DNA of 62,004 nt from Rubrivivax sp. (GCA_027487905.1 JAIYCR010000048.1:1-62004), one strand, 5' to 3'. Shown: positions 19,011-28,500, counted from the stretch's first letter. The notes: generated by a model from the letters alone, not told the origin. A program made the numbers and translations.

Positions 19011-20144
19011 ATGAGCCGCAGCGGACCCCTGAATGGATTGAAAGTCGTCGAGTTCGTCGGCCTCGGGCCGGCTCCCTTCGCCTGCATGATGCTGGCCGAC
19101 CATGGCGCCGACGTGCTGCGCATCGACCGGCCCGGCGCGGGTGGCAGCCTGGGCCTGCCGATGGCGCTGGACCTTCCTGCGCGCAACCGGCCGTCCATCG
19201 CGCTGGACCTCAAGCAAGCCGATCAACTGGCGCAGGCCCGCGCGCTGGTCGATGCGGCCGATGTGCTGATCGAGGGCTTCAGGCCCGGCGTGCTCGAACG
19301 CCTGGGATTCGAGCCCGCCAGTTGCCTGCAGCGCAATCCGTCTCTGGTGATCGGCCGCATGACCGGTTGGGGTCAGAGCGGACCGCTCGCCCAGCGGGCC
19401 GGGCACGACCTGAACTACCTGTCGCTGACCGGAAGCCTGGCGGCCCTGGGCGCGGCCGAAGGGCCGCCGCCGCCGCCACTGAACCTCGTGGCCGACTACG
19501 GCGGGGGCGCGATGATGCTGGCCTTCGGCGTGCTCGCGGCGGTGCTGCAGGCGCGAAGCACCGGTCGCGGGCAGGTGGTGGATGCCGCCATGGTCGATGG
19601 CTCGGCGCTGCTGGCCACGCTCTTCCACGGTCTGCGCGCCGGCGGGCAATGGACGCCGCTGCGCTCGGCCAACCTGCTGGACGGTGGCTTTCCCTTCTAC
19701 CGCTGCTATCGCTGCGCAGATGGCCGATTCGTCGCCGTCGCGCCGCTGGAGCCCGCGTTCCGCCGCGATCTGCTGCAGGGTCTCGGTCTGGCCGACGACC
19801 CGTCATTCAGCGAGGCTGCGGTGGCCAACCGGGCCTTGTGGCCCGACCAGGCGACGCGGCTGGAGCGCCTCTTCGCCACGCGAAGCCGCGACGCCTGGGC
19901 CGCCGATTTCGAGCACCGCGATGCCTGCCTGACCCCGGTGCTCGACTGGGACGAGGCCGCCGGGCACCCGCACCTGGCGGCGCGGGGGGTGTTCGCGCGC
20001 AGCGATGGCGTCGAGCAGGCCCAACCCGCGCCCCGCTTCAGCGCGTGGCCGGACGTGCAGGCGCTGGCGCCGCTGCCGCCCGCCGAACCTGCCAGCACGC
20101 CCTCGGCCATCGAGGCGGTGGTGTCGCAGTGGCGGCGGCTATGA
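19011..20144 (+). CDS. Class III CoA-transferase, alpha-methylacyl-CoA racemase-like
   Basis: 377 residues. It opens with GPLNGLKVVEFVGLGPAPFA, typical of the CaiB/BaiF family. The first CoA-binding region contains HGADVLRIDRPG, and the putative racemase His and Asp occur in GHDLNYLSLTG and VADYGGGAMM. These favour alpha-methylacyl-CoA racemase, which inverts 2-methylacyl-CoA esters before beta-oxidation, over a true CoA-transferase. It diverges from thrH, with 101 bases between the starts. Confidence 0.88.
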   Translation: MSRSGPLNGLKVVEFVGLGPAPFACMMLADHGADVLRIDRPGAGGSLGLPMALDLPARNRPSIALDLKQADQLAQARALVDAADVLIEGFRPGVLERLGFEPASCLQRNPSLVIGRMTGWGQSGPLAQRAGHDLNYLSLTGSLAALGAAEGPPPPPLNLVADYGGGAMMLAFGVLAAVLQARSTGRGQVVDAAMVDGSALLATLFHGLRAGGQWTPLRSANLLDGGFPFYRCYRCADGRFVAVAPLEPAFRRDLLQGLGLADDPSFSEAAVANRALWPDQATRLERLFATRSRDAWAADFEHRDACLTPVLDWDEAAGHPHLAARGVFARSDGVEQAQPAPRFSAWPDVQALAPLPPAEPASTPSAIEAVVSQWRRL

Positions 20145-20198
20145 CGCCAGCCCGCTGAACGACCCAGCCTGGCCGGCCGCCCTGAGGGCCTGGCAACC

Positions 20199-21215
20199 TC
20201 ACAGGCGACCGACGAGGCCCTTGCAGGGGTCAGGGCGAGGCGAGGGCGCGGTGTAGATCACCTGGTCGAATCGCCGTGCGGAAGGCCACTCGGCGGAGGG
20301 CGCGTTGGCCTCGAGATAGCCCACCGACTGGATGTCGCGGGCGCGCGCGCCCAGGGCCGTCAGGTAGCGGGGCACGCCCAGATCGCGCCGGACATGTCCG
20401 TTGCCTGCCACCAGCAGCACCCGCCTGGCGCCGCCGTCACGGGCCTTGAGCAGGCTGAGCGCCATGGCGGCGTCGCGGGCGCGCTGGGCGAGCGCCATCG
20501 CCGGCCAGCGCTGCGGTGGCAGCAGGCCGCAGTGGCCCTGGTCGATGTCCCCTTCGGCCGCCCGCTGCTCCACCGGCCCCCAGCCGGTGTCAGCGCCCAG
20601 GGCCTGCCGGATGTCCTCGGGCAGGGCGGCTTCGCCGCGCCGGGCGATGTCGCGGGCTACTTCGGGCTCCAGATTGGCGCCGACGATGCGTGCGCCCGAC
20701 TGCAGGCAGGCCATGACGAGCGGCCGATGCAGCGGCCAGCCCCAGCCCCGCCGGTCCAGGCCTGCGGCTTGCGCGATGCGCTCAGCGGCCGCTTCCAGCT
20801 CGATCTCCGACCAGCCGCGCGCCGCCCGGGGCGGGCCTGCGCACCCGCCATCCCCGCCCAGTCCCAGGTCGTGCAGGGCCTGCCGGAGCGCGGCGTCGCG
20901 CTTTCGCGCCAGTGGCTCGAAAGCCACCGTCACGCAGCCGTCGCCTTCGCTGTGCTGCCAGGCCGACACGGCAGCCACAAGCCCCTGCGCGCGCAGCCGG
21001 TGGTGCTCGGCGTTGTCGTGAACCTCGCCGAGCAGAACGAACGGCCGGTCGGGCCACGGCGAGCCCGCCGGCGGTGCGCCCGGCGCTGCGGGGGGTCCGC
21101 TGGCACAGGCCGCCAGACCGGCTGGCAGGCTTGCCATCACGGCGGTACGGGCCGAGCAGGTCAGGAAATGGCGGCGCCCGCAGACGCCGGGCGCTGGGCT
21201 GGCAGGACGGTGCAT
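20199..21215 (-). CDS. ChaN-like lipoprotein
   Basis: 338 residues from the ATG at 21215. The N-terminus has twin arginines (CGRRHFL) and a hydrophobic stretch ending in a lipobox-like LAAC at Cys37, indicating export and lipid attachment. The mature part starts with PFVLLGEVHDNAEHH and has GNGHVRRDLGVP near the end, both characteristic of the ChaN family of haem- or iron-associated lipoproteins. I do not see a Fur-box-like sequence in the upstream 75 bases. It converges with the CoA-transferase gene and diverges from the DUF1624-like gene. Confidence 0.82.
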   Translation of the reverse strand: MHRPASPAPGVCGRRHFLTCSARTAVMASLPAGLAACASGPPAAPGAPPAGSPWPDRPFVLLGEVHDNAEHHRLRAQGLVAAVSAWQHSEGDGCVTVAFEPLARKRDAALRQALHDLGLGGDGGCAGPPRAARGWSEIELEAAAERIAQAAGLDRRGWGWPLHRPLVMACLQSGARIVGANLEPEVARDIARRGEAALPEDIRQALGADTGWGPVEQRAAEGDIDQGHCGLLPPQRWPAMALAQRARDAAMALSLLKARDGGARRVLLVAGNGHVRRDLGVPRYLTALGARARDIQSVGYLEANAPSAEWPSARRFDQVIYTAPSPRPDPCKGLVGRL

Positions 21216-21289
21216 CGCGACAGTGTGCCGTGCCGGCGCCGCCACCGGCTTGCGCTATGGTTGAAGGCTTCTGTCCCCCAGCCGGCCCG

Positions 21290-22045
21290 ATGACCCCGTC
21301 CGACAACCACCGGCACGCCCGGCTCGACGCCCTGCGCGGCGCGGCCATCGTCTGGATGGCTGCCTTTCATTTCGCCTTCGATCTCAACCACTTCGGCTAC
21401 CTGCAGGAGAACTTCCGGACCGACCCGTTCTGGACCTGGCAGCGCACGGCCATCGTGTCCTTGTTCCTGCTGTGCGCGGGCATGGGCCAGGCGGTGGCCT
21501 TCGAGCAGGGGCAGGGCTGGGCGCGCTTTGCCCGACGCTGGGCCCAGGTGGCCGTCTGCGCGCTGCTGGTGTCCGCCGGCTCGGCGCTGATGTTCCCCCT
21601 GAGCTGGATCCACTTCGGCGTGCTGCACGGCATGGCCGTGATGCTGGTGCTGGTGCGGCTGCTGGCGCCGCTGCTGCACCGAGGCGCCGCCGGGCGCGGG
21701 CTGCTGGCCGGGCTGGCCGGGTTGGCTTTGGCCCTGCCGCAGTTCATCGCCCACCCCCTGTTCGATTCCCGCCTGGGCAGCGCGGTGGGCCTGGTGACCC
21801 GCAAGCCGGTGACCGAGGACTGGGTGCCGGTGCTGCCGTGGCTGGGGGTCATGCTGCTCGGGCTGCTGCTGGGCCACCGGCTGCTGCACGCGCGGCGGCG
21901 GCTGATGAGCGGCGGGCTGTGGGAGCCGCTGCGGCCGCTGGCCGTGCTCGGGCGGTGGTCGCTGAGCTTCTACATGGTCCACCAGCCGGTCTTCATCGGC
22001 GCGCTGCTGCTGCTGGGCTGGGCGAGGGGACTGGCGTCGGGGTGA
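21290..22045 (+). CDS. DUF1624 / HGSNAT-type integral membrane protein
   Basis: 251 residues with about seven hydrophobic helices. The N-terminal RLDALRGAAIVWMAAFHFAFD is the hallmark of the heparan-alpha-glucosaminide acetyltransferase-like membrane family (DUF1624). The C-terminal half has FYMVHQPVFIGALL. Such proteins probably transfer acyl groups across or at the inner membrane; the substrate here is unknown. An ATG at 21257 would add 11 residues and cannot be excluded. The gene ends 92 bases before rlmB on the same strand. Confidence 0.82.
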   Translation: MTPSDNHRHARLDALRGAAIVWMAAFHFAFDLNHFGYLQENFRTDPFWTWQRTAIVSLFLLCAGMGQAVAFEQGQGWARFARRWAQVAVCALLVSAGSALMFPLSWIHFGVLHGMAVMLVLVRLLAPLLHRGAAGRGLLAGLAGLALALPQFIAHPLFDSRLGSAVGLVTRKPVTEDWVPVLPWLGVMLLGLLLGHRLLHARRRLMSGGLWEPLRPLAVLGRWSLSFYMVHQPVFIGALLLLGWARGLASG

Positions 22046-22137
22046 GGGGCGCTGCGCGGTGGATCGAGGGCCGGGCCCCGGCACCGACGCAGCCTGTGGA
22101 TGCCGCCGCCCGCAGGCGCAGCGCCTACCATCGGGTC

Positions 22138-22950
22138 ATGAAGACCCATCTCCTGTTCGGCTTCCACGCGGTCGGCGTGCGCCTGAAGACCCATCCCAAG
22201 ACCCTGGTCGAGGTGCTTGTCGACCCCGAGCGGCGCGACCCCCGCATGCGCAGCTTCGTGGCCCGCCTGAAGGCCGAGGACATCCGCCTCGTCGACACCG
22301 ACGCGGCCACGATGGACCGCCTGGTTGGCGGGCATCTGCGTCACCAGGGCGTGGTGGCCCGCGTGCAGCCGCTGCCCAAGTCTCACTCGCTGGACGACAC
22401 GCTGGATGCGCTGGAGGCCTCGGGCCGGCGCAACCACCTGATCCTGGTGCTCGACGGCGTGACCGACCCGCACAACCTGGGGGCCTGCCTGCGCGTGGCC
22501 GACGGTGCCGGTGTGGCGGCGGTCATTGCGCCGACCGATCATGCGGTGGGCATCAACGCCACCGTCACCAAGGTGGCCAGCGGCGCCGCGGAGACGGTTC
22601 CCTACTTCATGGTGACCAACCTGGCCCGGGCGCTGAACGAGCTCAAGGAGCGCGGCATCCGCGTCGTGGGCACCACCGACACGGCCGAGGCCTCGCTCTT
22701 CGGGACCGAGCTGGCCGGGCCCACCGCGCTGGTGCTGGGCGCCGAGGGCAAGGGCCTGCGGTCCTTGACCGAGCGCACCTGCGACCTGCTGGTGCGCATT
22801 CCGATGCGGGGGGCGGTGGAGAGCCTGAACGTGTCGGTGGCCTCGGGCATCGCCCTGTATGAGGCCGTCCGCCAGCGCGAGGCCGCTTCGCCCGGCCCCG
22901 TCGTCGCAACGGCGGCGACGATGGCGACGACGATGGCCACCACCGATTGA
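22138..22950 (+). CDS. rlmB: 23S rRNA 2'-O-ribose G2251 methyltransferase
   Basis: SpoU-type SAM-dependent ribose methylase acting on a P-loop guanosine of 23S rRNA. The knot motifs are clear: [16 protein letters not shown] (motif 1), [10 protein letters not shown] (motif 2) and [15 protein letters not shown] (motif 3). At 270 residues it is slightly longer than usual because of a low-complexity Ala/Thr/Met tail after residue 250. The upp ribosome binding site follows within 30 bases, so the two genes are likely cotranscribed. Confidence 0.95.
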   Translation: MKTHLLFGFHAVGVRLKTHPKTLVEVLVDPERRDPRMRSFVARLKAEDIRLVDTDAATMDRLVGGHLRHQGVVARVQPLPKSHSLDDTLDALEASGRRNHLILVLDGVTDPHNLGACLRVADGAGVAAVIAPTDHAVGINATVTKVASGAAETVPYFMVTNLARALNELKERGIRVVGTTDTAEASLFGTELAGPTALVLGAEGKGLRSLTERTCDLLVRIPMRGAVESLNVSVASGIALYEAVRQREAASPGPVVATAATMATTMATTD

Positions 22951-22978
22951 CCGACGCGCCGGCCCCAGGAGTTCCACC

Positions 22979-23605
22979 ATGCCGGTCATCGACGTCGGTC
23001 ATCCCCTGGTCAAGCACAAGGTCGGGCTGCTCCGAGCGGACGACATCAGCACCAAGAAGTTCCGCGAGCTGACGGCTGAGCTCGCCCGGCTGCTGGCCTA
23101 CGAGGCCACGGCGGACTTCCCGCTCGAGACGGTGACGGTGCAGGGCTGGGCCGGCCCCGTGCCGGTGCAGCAGGTGCAAGGCCGCAAGGTCACCGTCGTG
23201 CCCATCCTTCGAGCCGGGCTGGGCATGCTCGATGGCGTGCTCGACATCGTGCCCAACGCCAAGGTCAGCCTGGTGGGCATGAGCCGCAATCACGACACGC
23301 TGCTGCCCGAACCCTATTTCGAGCGCTTCGTCGGCCATCTGGACGAACGCTGCGCGGTGGTCATCGACCCGATGCTGGCCACCGGCGGCTCGATGATCGC
23401 CACCGTCGACCTGCTCAAGGCCCGCGGCTGCACCGACATCCGCGCCATCGTGCTGGTGGCCGCGCCCGAGGGCATTGCCGCGCTGGAACGCGCCCACCCC
23501 GGCCTTCGCTGCTGGACCGCCTCGATCGACAGCCATCTGGACGAACGCGGCTACATCCTGCCCGGCCTGGGCGACGCGGGCGACAAGATCTTCGGCACCC
23601 AGTGA
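22979..23605 (+). CDS. upp: Uracil phosphoribosyltransferase
   Basis: Pyrimidine salvage enzyme making UMP from uracil and PRPP. 208 residues, the normal length. The PRPP-binding motif [13 protein letters not shown] and the uracil-site region [15 protein letters not shown] at the C-terminus are both intact. The AGGAG ribosome binding site lies 8 bases upstream of the ATG. No uraA-type permease is adjacent. Confidence 0.97.
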   Translation: MPVIDVGHPLVKHKVGLLRADDISTKKFRELTAELARLLAYEATADFPLETVTVQGWAGPVPVQQVQGRKVTVVPILRAGLGMLDGVLDIVPNAKVSLVGMSRNHDTLLPEPYFERFVGHLDERCAVVIDPMLATGGSMIATVDLLKARGCTDIRAIVLVAAPEGIAALERAHPGLRCWTASIDSHLDERGYILPGLGDAGDKIFGTQ

Positions 23606-23711
23606 GCCGTCGGAGAGGGTTGCCCAAGGCCCCGCCCGGTTGCACCGCAGCATTACAAACCTTCACACATCCTGACTTGGACTGGCCACAGGCCGGAACT
23701 AGGCTCAGGCC

Positions 23712-24230
23712 ATGGACAAGCAGCAAGACCCCCAGCCGTTGCCGGCCGGTCTCGCCCGGCGCGGCTCCAGCGGCGCACGCGAACGGGTGCGACGCTGGAT
23801 GACCGGCAGCCTGGCCCTGGTGATGGCATCGCTCGCCGGGCAGGCCGCGGCGGCGGCGTCCGACCGGCGCGGCCTCACCCGCGCCAGCCCGTTCGGGGCC
23901 GCCGAAACCGTGCGCCGCATCGAGCGCACCGCCGGCGCCCACGGCATGCCGGTGATGGTGCGCGTGGACCGCAGCGATCGCCTGGGCCGCCAGTGGGTGA
24001 TCGTGCTCGGCTCATCCGAGGGCGGTACGCCGGTCATGACCGATACCCACGGCAGCGTGCCGGCGGTGCCGCTGTCCGTGGTGGTGCAGGAGAACGCCGA
24101 CGGCGCGGCCTGGGTTCGCCTGCCGCCGCTGGACATCGCCACCGCCGACGGAGCCGATTCCGACTGGCCCGATTCCGTTGTCGATGAACTGGCCGGCCTG
24201 CCGCTGCTGATCGAGGAAGCGCTGCACTGA
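23712..24230 (+). CDS. Exported DUF302-like protein
   Basis: 172 residues. A basic N-terminus is followed by a hydrophobic stretch at about 30-49 that ends in AAAA, a plausible signal peptide. The mature part (ETVRRIERTAGAHGMPVMVRVD, then SSEGGTPVMTD and VVQENADGAAWVRL) has the order of conserved segments seen in DUF302 proteins: a helix, a strand, a GTP.M turn and a final strand. The function of that family is unknown. The preceding 100 bases are A/T-richer than the rest and may hold its promoter. It converges with the ChrA pair. Confidence 0.65.
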   Translation: MDKQQDPQPLPAGLARRGSSGARERVRRWMTGSLALVMASLAGQAAAAASDRRGLTRASPFGAAETVRRIERTAGAHGMPVMVRVDRSDRLGRQWVIVLGSSEGGTPVMTDTHGSVPAVPLSVVVQENADGAAWVRLPPLDIATADGADSDWPDSVVDELAGLPLLIEEALH

Positions 24231-24301
24231 GGCGGCCTGGCCACTCGGCACCAGGTCCTCGCTGTCCGGTCCAGGCCCGGGCCCGGGCTCAAGGACTGGG
24301 C

Positions 24302-24862
24302 TCAGGCCCAGCCCGCCGCGCCGACCCCCGCCCCGACGGCGATCAGCCACAGCGGGCTCAGGCGGGTTCGCCAGGCGACCAACGCCGCAGCGCCCGCCAG
24401 CAACAGGGCCACCGGATTGCGCGCCAGGGGTTCGACGAGGATCCACCCGCTGGCCAGGATCAGCCCCACCGTCAGGGGCGCCAGGCCCGCCACCGCCGCC
24501 CTGACCGGGCGCAGCTGCGCATAGCGCGCCCCCAGGCGCCCGGCCGCCACCGCCAGCAGCGTGCTGGGCAGCAGCATGCCGGCCATGGCCACACCCGCGC
24601 CGGCCAGGCCGGCGACGTGGTAGCCCACCACCGCGACGAACAGCACGTTGGGCCCCGGTGCGGCCTGCGCCAGCGCGATGGAGGCGCTGAACTCGGTGTC
24701 GGTGATCCAGCCCTGCTGGTCGACCACGACCCGGTGCATCTCGGGCGCGGTGGCGATGGCGCCACCGATGGCCAGCAGCGACAGCACCAGGAAGTGCCCG
24801 AAGAGCTGCCAAGGGTCGACTGCGCCCCACTGGACCAGCGCCACCGCCGTGTCTGCGCTCAC
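24302..24862 (-). CDS. Chromate transporter, short-chain subunit (second of pair)
   Basis: 186 residues with about six hydrophobic helices. FLVLSLLAIGGAIATAPEMHR and QAAPGPNVLFVAVVGYHVAG match one half of ChrA. The GTG start overlaps the stop of the preceding half as GTGA, the arrangement expected for short-chain ChrA pairs that assemble into one transporter. The family exports chromate or imports sulphate-like oxyanions; with no chrB or chrF here, chromate resistance is only a possibility. Confidence 0.88.
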   Translation of the reverse strand: MSADTAVALVQWGAVDPWQLFGHFLVLSLLAIGGAIATAPEMHRVVVDQQGWITDTEFSASIALAQAAPGPNVLFVAVVGYHVAGLAGAGVAMAGMLLPSTLLAVAAGRLGARYAQLRPVRAAVAGLAPLTVGLILASGWILVEPLARNPVALLLAGAAALVAWRTRLSPLWLIAVGAGVGAAGWA

Positions 24863-25458
24863 TCGGACCGCCGAAGCTGCGCAGGCCCGATGCGCCACCA
24901 GGCCCACAGCACTGCCAGCGGGCCGAGCACGCCCACCACCGACACCATGGACCAGCGCCACGCGCCCACCGCCAGCAGCGTGAGCGCCGAAACGGCCAGA
25001 GCGGCACCCAGGCCCATCGGGTTGCGGCCCAGGGCGGGCAGCAGCTTCAGCCCCATCGCCACGATGAGCCCGGCCGACACGGCGCCCATGCCCCGCAGCG
25101 CACCGGCCACCGCGGGGTGGTGCGCTGCCTGCGCGTAGACCACAGCCAGCAGCAGCACGATCAGCAGGGGCGCGCCGAGCATGCCCGCGAGCGAGGCCGC
25201 GGCGCCACGCCAGCCGAAGAACCGGTCGCCCACCATCAGCGACAGGTTCACCACGTTCGGTCCGGGCAGCACCTGGCCCACCGACAGCAGCTCAAGGAAG
25301 TCCTCGCGGCTGAGCCAGCGTCGGCGTTCGACCAGTTCACGTTGCGCCAGGGGCAGCACGCCGCCGAAGCCCTGCAGGGCCAGCAGCGTGAAGGCGACGA
25401 AGAGTGCCCCGGGACCGGAAGGCCGCTCCAAGGATGCCGATGCGGGCTGCGGCGTCAT
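24859..25458 (-). CDS. Chromate transporter, short-chain subunit (first of pair)
   Basis: 199 residues. FTLLALQGFGGVLPLAQREL and LSVGQVLPGPNVVNLSLMVGDR are the conserved first-half ChrA motifs (GFGG and PGPN). It has about five hydrophobic helices. The ATG overlaps the MFS gene stop as ATGA, and its own stop overlaps the next subunit. The two halves are oriented as a heterodimeric pair with opposite predicted topology, as known for short-chain ChrA proteins. Confidence 0.88.
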   Translation of the reverse strand: MTPQPASASLERPSGPGALFVAFTLLALQGFGGVLPLAQRELVERRRWLSREDFLELLSVGQVLPGPNVVNLSLMVGDRFFGWRGAAASLAGMLGAPLLIVLLLAVVYAQAAHHPAVAGALRGMGAVSAGLIVAMGLKLLPALGRNPMGLGAALAVSALTLLAVGAWRWSMVSVVGVLGPLAVLWAWWRIGPAQLRRSE

Positions 25459-26759
25459 GCGCCGGCTCCCAGGCGGCGCGAGGCCCAGACGCTTGCGCCC
25501 AGCGCAACGGCCAGGAAGGCCAACCCCACCCAGGGCAGGGGGGCGTAGACCGACGCGGCGTGGGCGGCAGACGTCGCATCGACGGAACCGGCCGCGCCCA
25601 GCGGCACCGGCCCGAGCGAGGCCGACCGCGCTGCGACCACCGCACCGCCCGCGGCCGCACCGATGGCCTGTCCGGCATAGATGGCCGAGGTGTTCAGCGC
25701 CATCAGCGCCGGTGCCAGCGCCGGCGCCGCCAGGCCCAGGCGGGCCTGCTGCGCGGAGTTCGAAGCGAAGCAGCCCAGCCCCCACGGCACGAGCACCGCA
25801 GCCATCAGCGCGACGCTGGTGGCCAGTGGCCAGGCGAGGAGGGACACGGCCATCACCGCCAGCAGCACGGCCACCGCCCGCCCCGCACCGATTCGGTCCA
25901 CATGCCGCGACAGCAGCACATTGCCGATCAGGCCGCAGGCCCCGAAACAGGCAAACAGCAGACTCACCTGCAGCGGCGTGGCGCCCAGCACCTGCCGGTA
26001 GTAGGGCGCCATGTAGGTGAAGAGACTGAACTGACCCGCGCCGCTCAGGGCCGTGACGGCCACCACCGCCAGGAGTGCCGGGCGGGTGAAGACATCGCGC
26101 CACGCGGCCCCGTTCAGCGACGGCGGCCTGACCCCGGCGGGCACCACCCGCCACACCCAGAGGGCGCCGATCGAGGCCAGCACGGCCACCAGCGCGAAGG
26201 CCCAGCGCCAGCCGAAGGTTTCCCCGATGTAGCTGTGAAGCGGCATGCCGAACACCGAAGCCGCCGACCAGCCCAGGAAGATGAAGGTGATGGCGCCGGC
26301 CCGCTGCGACGCCGGCGCCAGCCACCCCATGGCCGCAGCCGCCTGCGGGGTGAAGACGGCAGCGGCCAGCACGGTGGCTGCTCGCAGAACCGTCAGGCTG
26401 GCCAGCGAAGGGGCCAGCGCGCACAGGGCGTGCCCCAGCGCATACCAGGCGAGCGACAGGGCCAGCAGCTGTCGCCGGTCGACGCGCCCGAGCGTGGCTG
26501 CCAGCAGCGGCGCGCTCACCGCCATGGCCACTGCCGCCACGGCGATGAGCTGACCCGCCAGGGCCACGCTCACCTGGAGCGAGCCGACCAGATCGTTCAG
26601 CGAACCCGCGACCACCATCACGCCGCAGCCGATCGCGAAATTGCCGAAGAGCAGCGACCAGCGCATCGCGGCGATCGCGTCCTGAGGCGCGGGGGCGAGG
26701 CCGGTCTCGTCCCCGGCTGTCGCGGTGTCCCCGGCCGGCGCGGACGTCGGCGCGCTCAA
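25455..26759 (-). CDS. MFS transporter (drug/metabolite exporter type)
   Basis: 434 residues with twelve hydrophobic helices. The loop 2-3 motif is DRRQLLALSLAWYALGHALCA, and AITFIFLGWSAASVFGMPLHSYIGE resembles arabinose-efflux/DHA1 exporters. The start is set at the TTG at 26759. It has an AAGGTG ribosome binding site 6 bases upstream and overlaps the dehydrogenase stop as TTGA. An ATG at 26666, just before the first helix, is the conservative alternative and would drop 31 residues. The substrate is unknown. Confidence 0.88.
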   Translation of the reverse strand: MSAPTSAPAGDTATAGDETGLAPAPQDAIAAMRWSLLFGNFAIGCGVMVVAGSLNDLVGSLQVSVALAGQLIAVAAVAMAVSAPLLAATLGRVDRRQLLALSLAWYALGHALCALAPSLASLTVLRAATVLAAAVFTPQAAAAMGWLAPASQRAGAITFIFLGWSAASVFGMPLHSYIGETFGWRWAFALVAVLASIGALWVWRVVPAGVRPPSLNGAAWRDVFTRPALLAVVAVTALSGAGQFSLFTYMAPYYRQVLGATPLQVSLLFACFGACGLIGNVLLSRHVDRIGAGRAVAVLLAVMAVSLLAWPLATSVALMAAVLVPWGLGCFASNSAQQARLGLAAPALAPALMALNTSAIYAGQAIGAAAGGAVVAARSASLGPVPLGAAGSVDATSAAHAASVYAPLPWVGLAFLAVALGASVWASRRLGAGA

Positions 26760-27763
26760 CGCTTCACCTTCAAGGCCTCGGGGTTCACGATGCGCGTCGG
26801 GGCTCCGGCCACGAAGGCCAGCACGTTGTCGAAGGCAGTGCCGAAATACAGCTCGTAGCTGTCCTGCTCGACATAGCCGATGTGCGGCGTGCACACCGCG
26901 TTCTCCAGGCGAAGCAGCGGATGCCCCTGCAGGATGGGCTCGCTTTCGAAGACGTCCACCGCCGCCATGCCCGGCCGTCCCCGGTTCAGCGCAGACACCA
27001 GCGCGCCGTCTTCCAGCAGCTCGGCGCGCGAGGTGTTCACCAACAGGGCCGTCGGCTTCATGCGGGACAGGTCGCCCAGCGTCACGAGCGAGCGGGTCTC
27101 GTCACACAGCCGCAGGTGCAGGCTGATGACGTCGCAGCCGGCGAAGAAGTCGTCCCGGGACGCCGCTGCCTGGTGTCCATCGGCGACGGCCCGCTCGCGT
27201 GAGGCTTCGCTGCCCCAGACGACCACCGGCATGCCGAAGGCCCGGCCGTAGGCTGCGACCCGCTGCCCGATGCGCCCGTAGCCCCAGATGCCCAGGCTGC
27301 GGCCTTCCAGCACCATGCCCAGGCCGAAGTTCGGCGGCATCGACGCCGCCTTCAGGCCCGACTGCTGCCAGGCGCCGTGCTTGAGGTTGCCCACGTACTG
27401 CGGAACCCGGCGCATCGCGGCCAGCACGAGTGCCCAGGTCAGTTCGGCCGGTGCGGTGGGAGAGCCCACGCCCTCGGCCACCGCGATGCCCAGCCGCGTG
27501 CAGGTCTCCACATCGATGTGCGGCCCGACCCGGCCGGTCTGGGCGATCAGGCGGAGCCGGGGCAGCTTTTCCAGCAAAGGCCGGTTGAACAGCGTGCGCT
27601 CGCGGATGGTCACGACGATCTCGGCGTCGCGCAACCGGACCGCCAGCGCACCGGCACCCTTGACGGTGTTGGTGTAGACCTTGGCGTTCAGTCCCTCGAG
27701 CTTGCTCGCGCAGGCGAGCTTGCGTACCGCGTCCTGGTAGTCGTCGAGGATGATGATGTTCAC
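26756..27763 (-). CDS. D-2-hydroxyacid dehydrogenase family protein
   Basis: 335 residues. The NAD-binding motif is GIWGYGRIGQRVAAYG, and the catalytic Arg, Glu and His are present in NTSRAELLEDG, FESEP and CTPHIGYVEQ. The D-isomer-specific family reduces 2-keto acids to D-2-hydroxy acids, or the reverse. The start is placed at the GTG at 27763, preceding VNIIILDD. A perfect seven-pair hairpin (27782-27802) lies just upstream and contains the alternative TTG at 27787. It leads an overlapping set with the MFS exporter and the ChrA pair. Confidence 0.87.
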   Translation of the reverse strand: MNIIILDDYQDAVRKLACASKLEGLNAKVYTNTVKGAGALAVRLRDAEIVVTIRERTLFNRPLLEKLPRLRLIAQTGRVGPHIDVETCTRLGIAVAEGVGSPTAPAELTWALVLAAMRRVPQYVGNLKHGAWQQSGLKAASMPPNFGLGMVLEGRSLGIWGYGRIGQRVAAYGRAFGMPVVVWGSEASRERAVADGHQAAASRDDFFAGCDVISLHLRLCDETRSLVTLGDLSRMKPTALLVNTSRAELLEDGALVSALNRGRPGMAAVDVFESEPILQGHPLLRLENAVCTPHIGYVEQDSYELYFGTAFDNVLAFVAGAPTRIVNPEALKVKR

Positions 27764-27922
27764 GTGAGGCAGCGCCCGCGCCGGCAACTTCCGTCGTTGC
27801 CGCTCCCTGCGGGCTTTCCTGGCTGCATTTTGCGCCCGCCCGCTGAGGCGCGGCCGCCGATCGGGCCGGCACCGCCCCGGTGATCGAGGGGGCCGGCGCT
27901 CCGTCGCTCGGGGACAGGCCCT

Positions 27923-27939
27923 GCCGGCGTCTCGCCGGC
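27923..27939 (-). terminator. Hairpin after the 27956-28417 gene
   Basis: A perfect GCCGGCG stem with a three-base loop begins 17 bases beyond the stop codon at 27956. There is no T run. It would end the transcript that comes from lexA and the genes after it. Confidence 0.4.
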
Positions 27940-27955
27940 CAGCGGCCCCGCGCTG

Positions 27956-28417
27956 TCAGAAGTCGCGCGTCGTGCCGGTGATCGAATCGACGAAGACGCG
28001 CTCGATCTGCTGCTGGAGCTCTTCCCGGCAGGTGGCCAGCCGACGCTGCAGGGCGTCCGGTTGCGAATCGGGGGTGTGGTGGGTGCCGGGGGTGACCGTC
28101 GCCGCTGGGGCTTCGTCTTCGCACGGCAGCAGCGCGAGCAGCACTTCGCGCAGGTGCCAGAGGTCCAGGGGCTCGTGGGCCCCCCGGATCTTGCGGCGCA
28201 GCAGTTCGCCCATCGAGCCCGGCACCAGGCCCGCGGCGTCCATGAAGCAGCGCTTGAGCTGAACGAAGGCCTGGCGTGCAGCGATGCGCGCGGCGCGCTC
28301 GGCCGGCAGGCCGGCGGGGGAGCCGGTGTCCGGTCCCGGCCAGGCGGTGCTCTGAAGGATCAGTGCCTGGTCGTGGCCGGCGCGGTTGTACGGGTGGGAA
28401 TGGGGTGGCATGCGCAT
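27956..28417 (-). CDS. Hypothetical helical protein downstream of lexA
   Basis: 153 residues from the ATG at 28417, which has a GGGAGAG ribosome binding site. I recognise no family. It has no signal or membrane segment. The centre reads AFVQLKRCFMDAAGLVPGSMG and is helical, followed by an Arg/Glu-rich helix EELQQQIERVF near the end. High GC3 coding bias continues upstream of the chosen ATG without a stop as far as about 28600, so this may be the C-terminal part of a longer gene whose 5 prime part is scattered over other frames. Confidence 0.6.
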   Translation of the reverse strand: MRMPPHSHPYNRAGHDQALILQSTAWPGPDTGSPAGLPAERAARIAARQAFVQLKRCFMDAAGLVPGSMGELLRRKIRGAHEPLDLWHLREVLLALLPCEDEAPAATVTPGTHHTPDSQPDALQRRLATCREELQQQIERVFVDSITGTTRDF

Positions 28418-28500
28418 CGCGCTCTCCCGGGCGGACGTGGGGCGGTGTGTGCATGTCGGCTGGACGGGCGCCTCGCTTGAGGCGACGCCGGCCGGCGCCG

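Noticed and set aside
24275-24288. Fourteen-base palindrome GCCCGGGCCCGGGC between convergent genes
   Set aside because: Pure G/C self-complementary stretch without a loop or T run; common by chance in this base composition, so not called a terminator.
27785-27787. TTG start for the 2-hydroxyacid dehydrogenase at 27787
   Set aside because: It lies inside a perfect hairpin and its GGAAG is immediately adjacent; the GTG at 27763 begins the conserved first strand.
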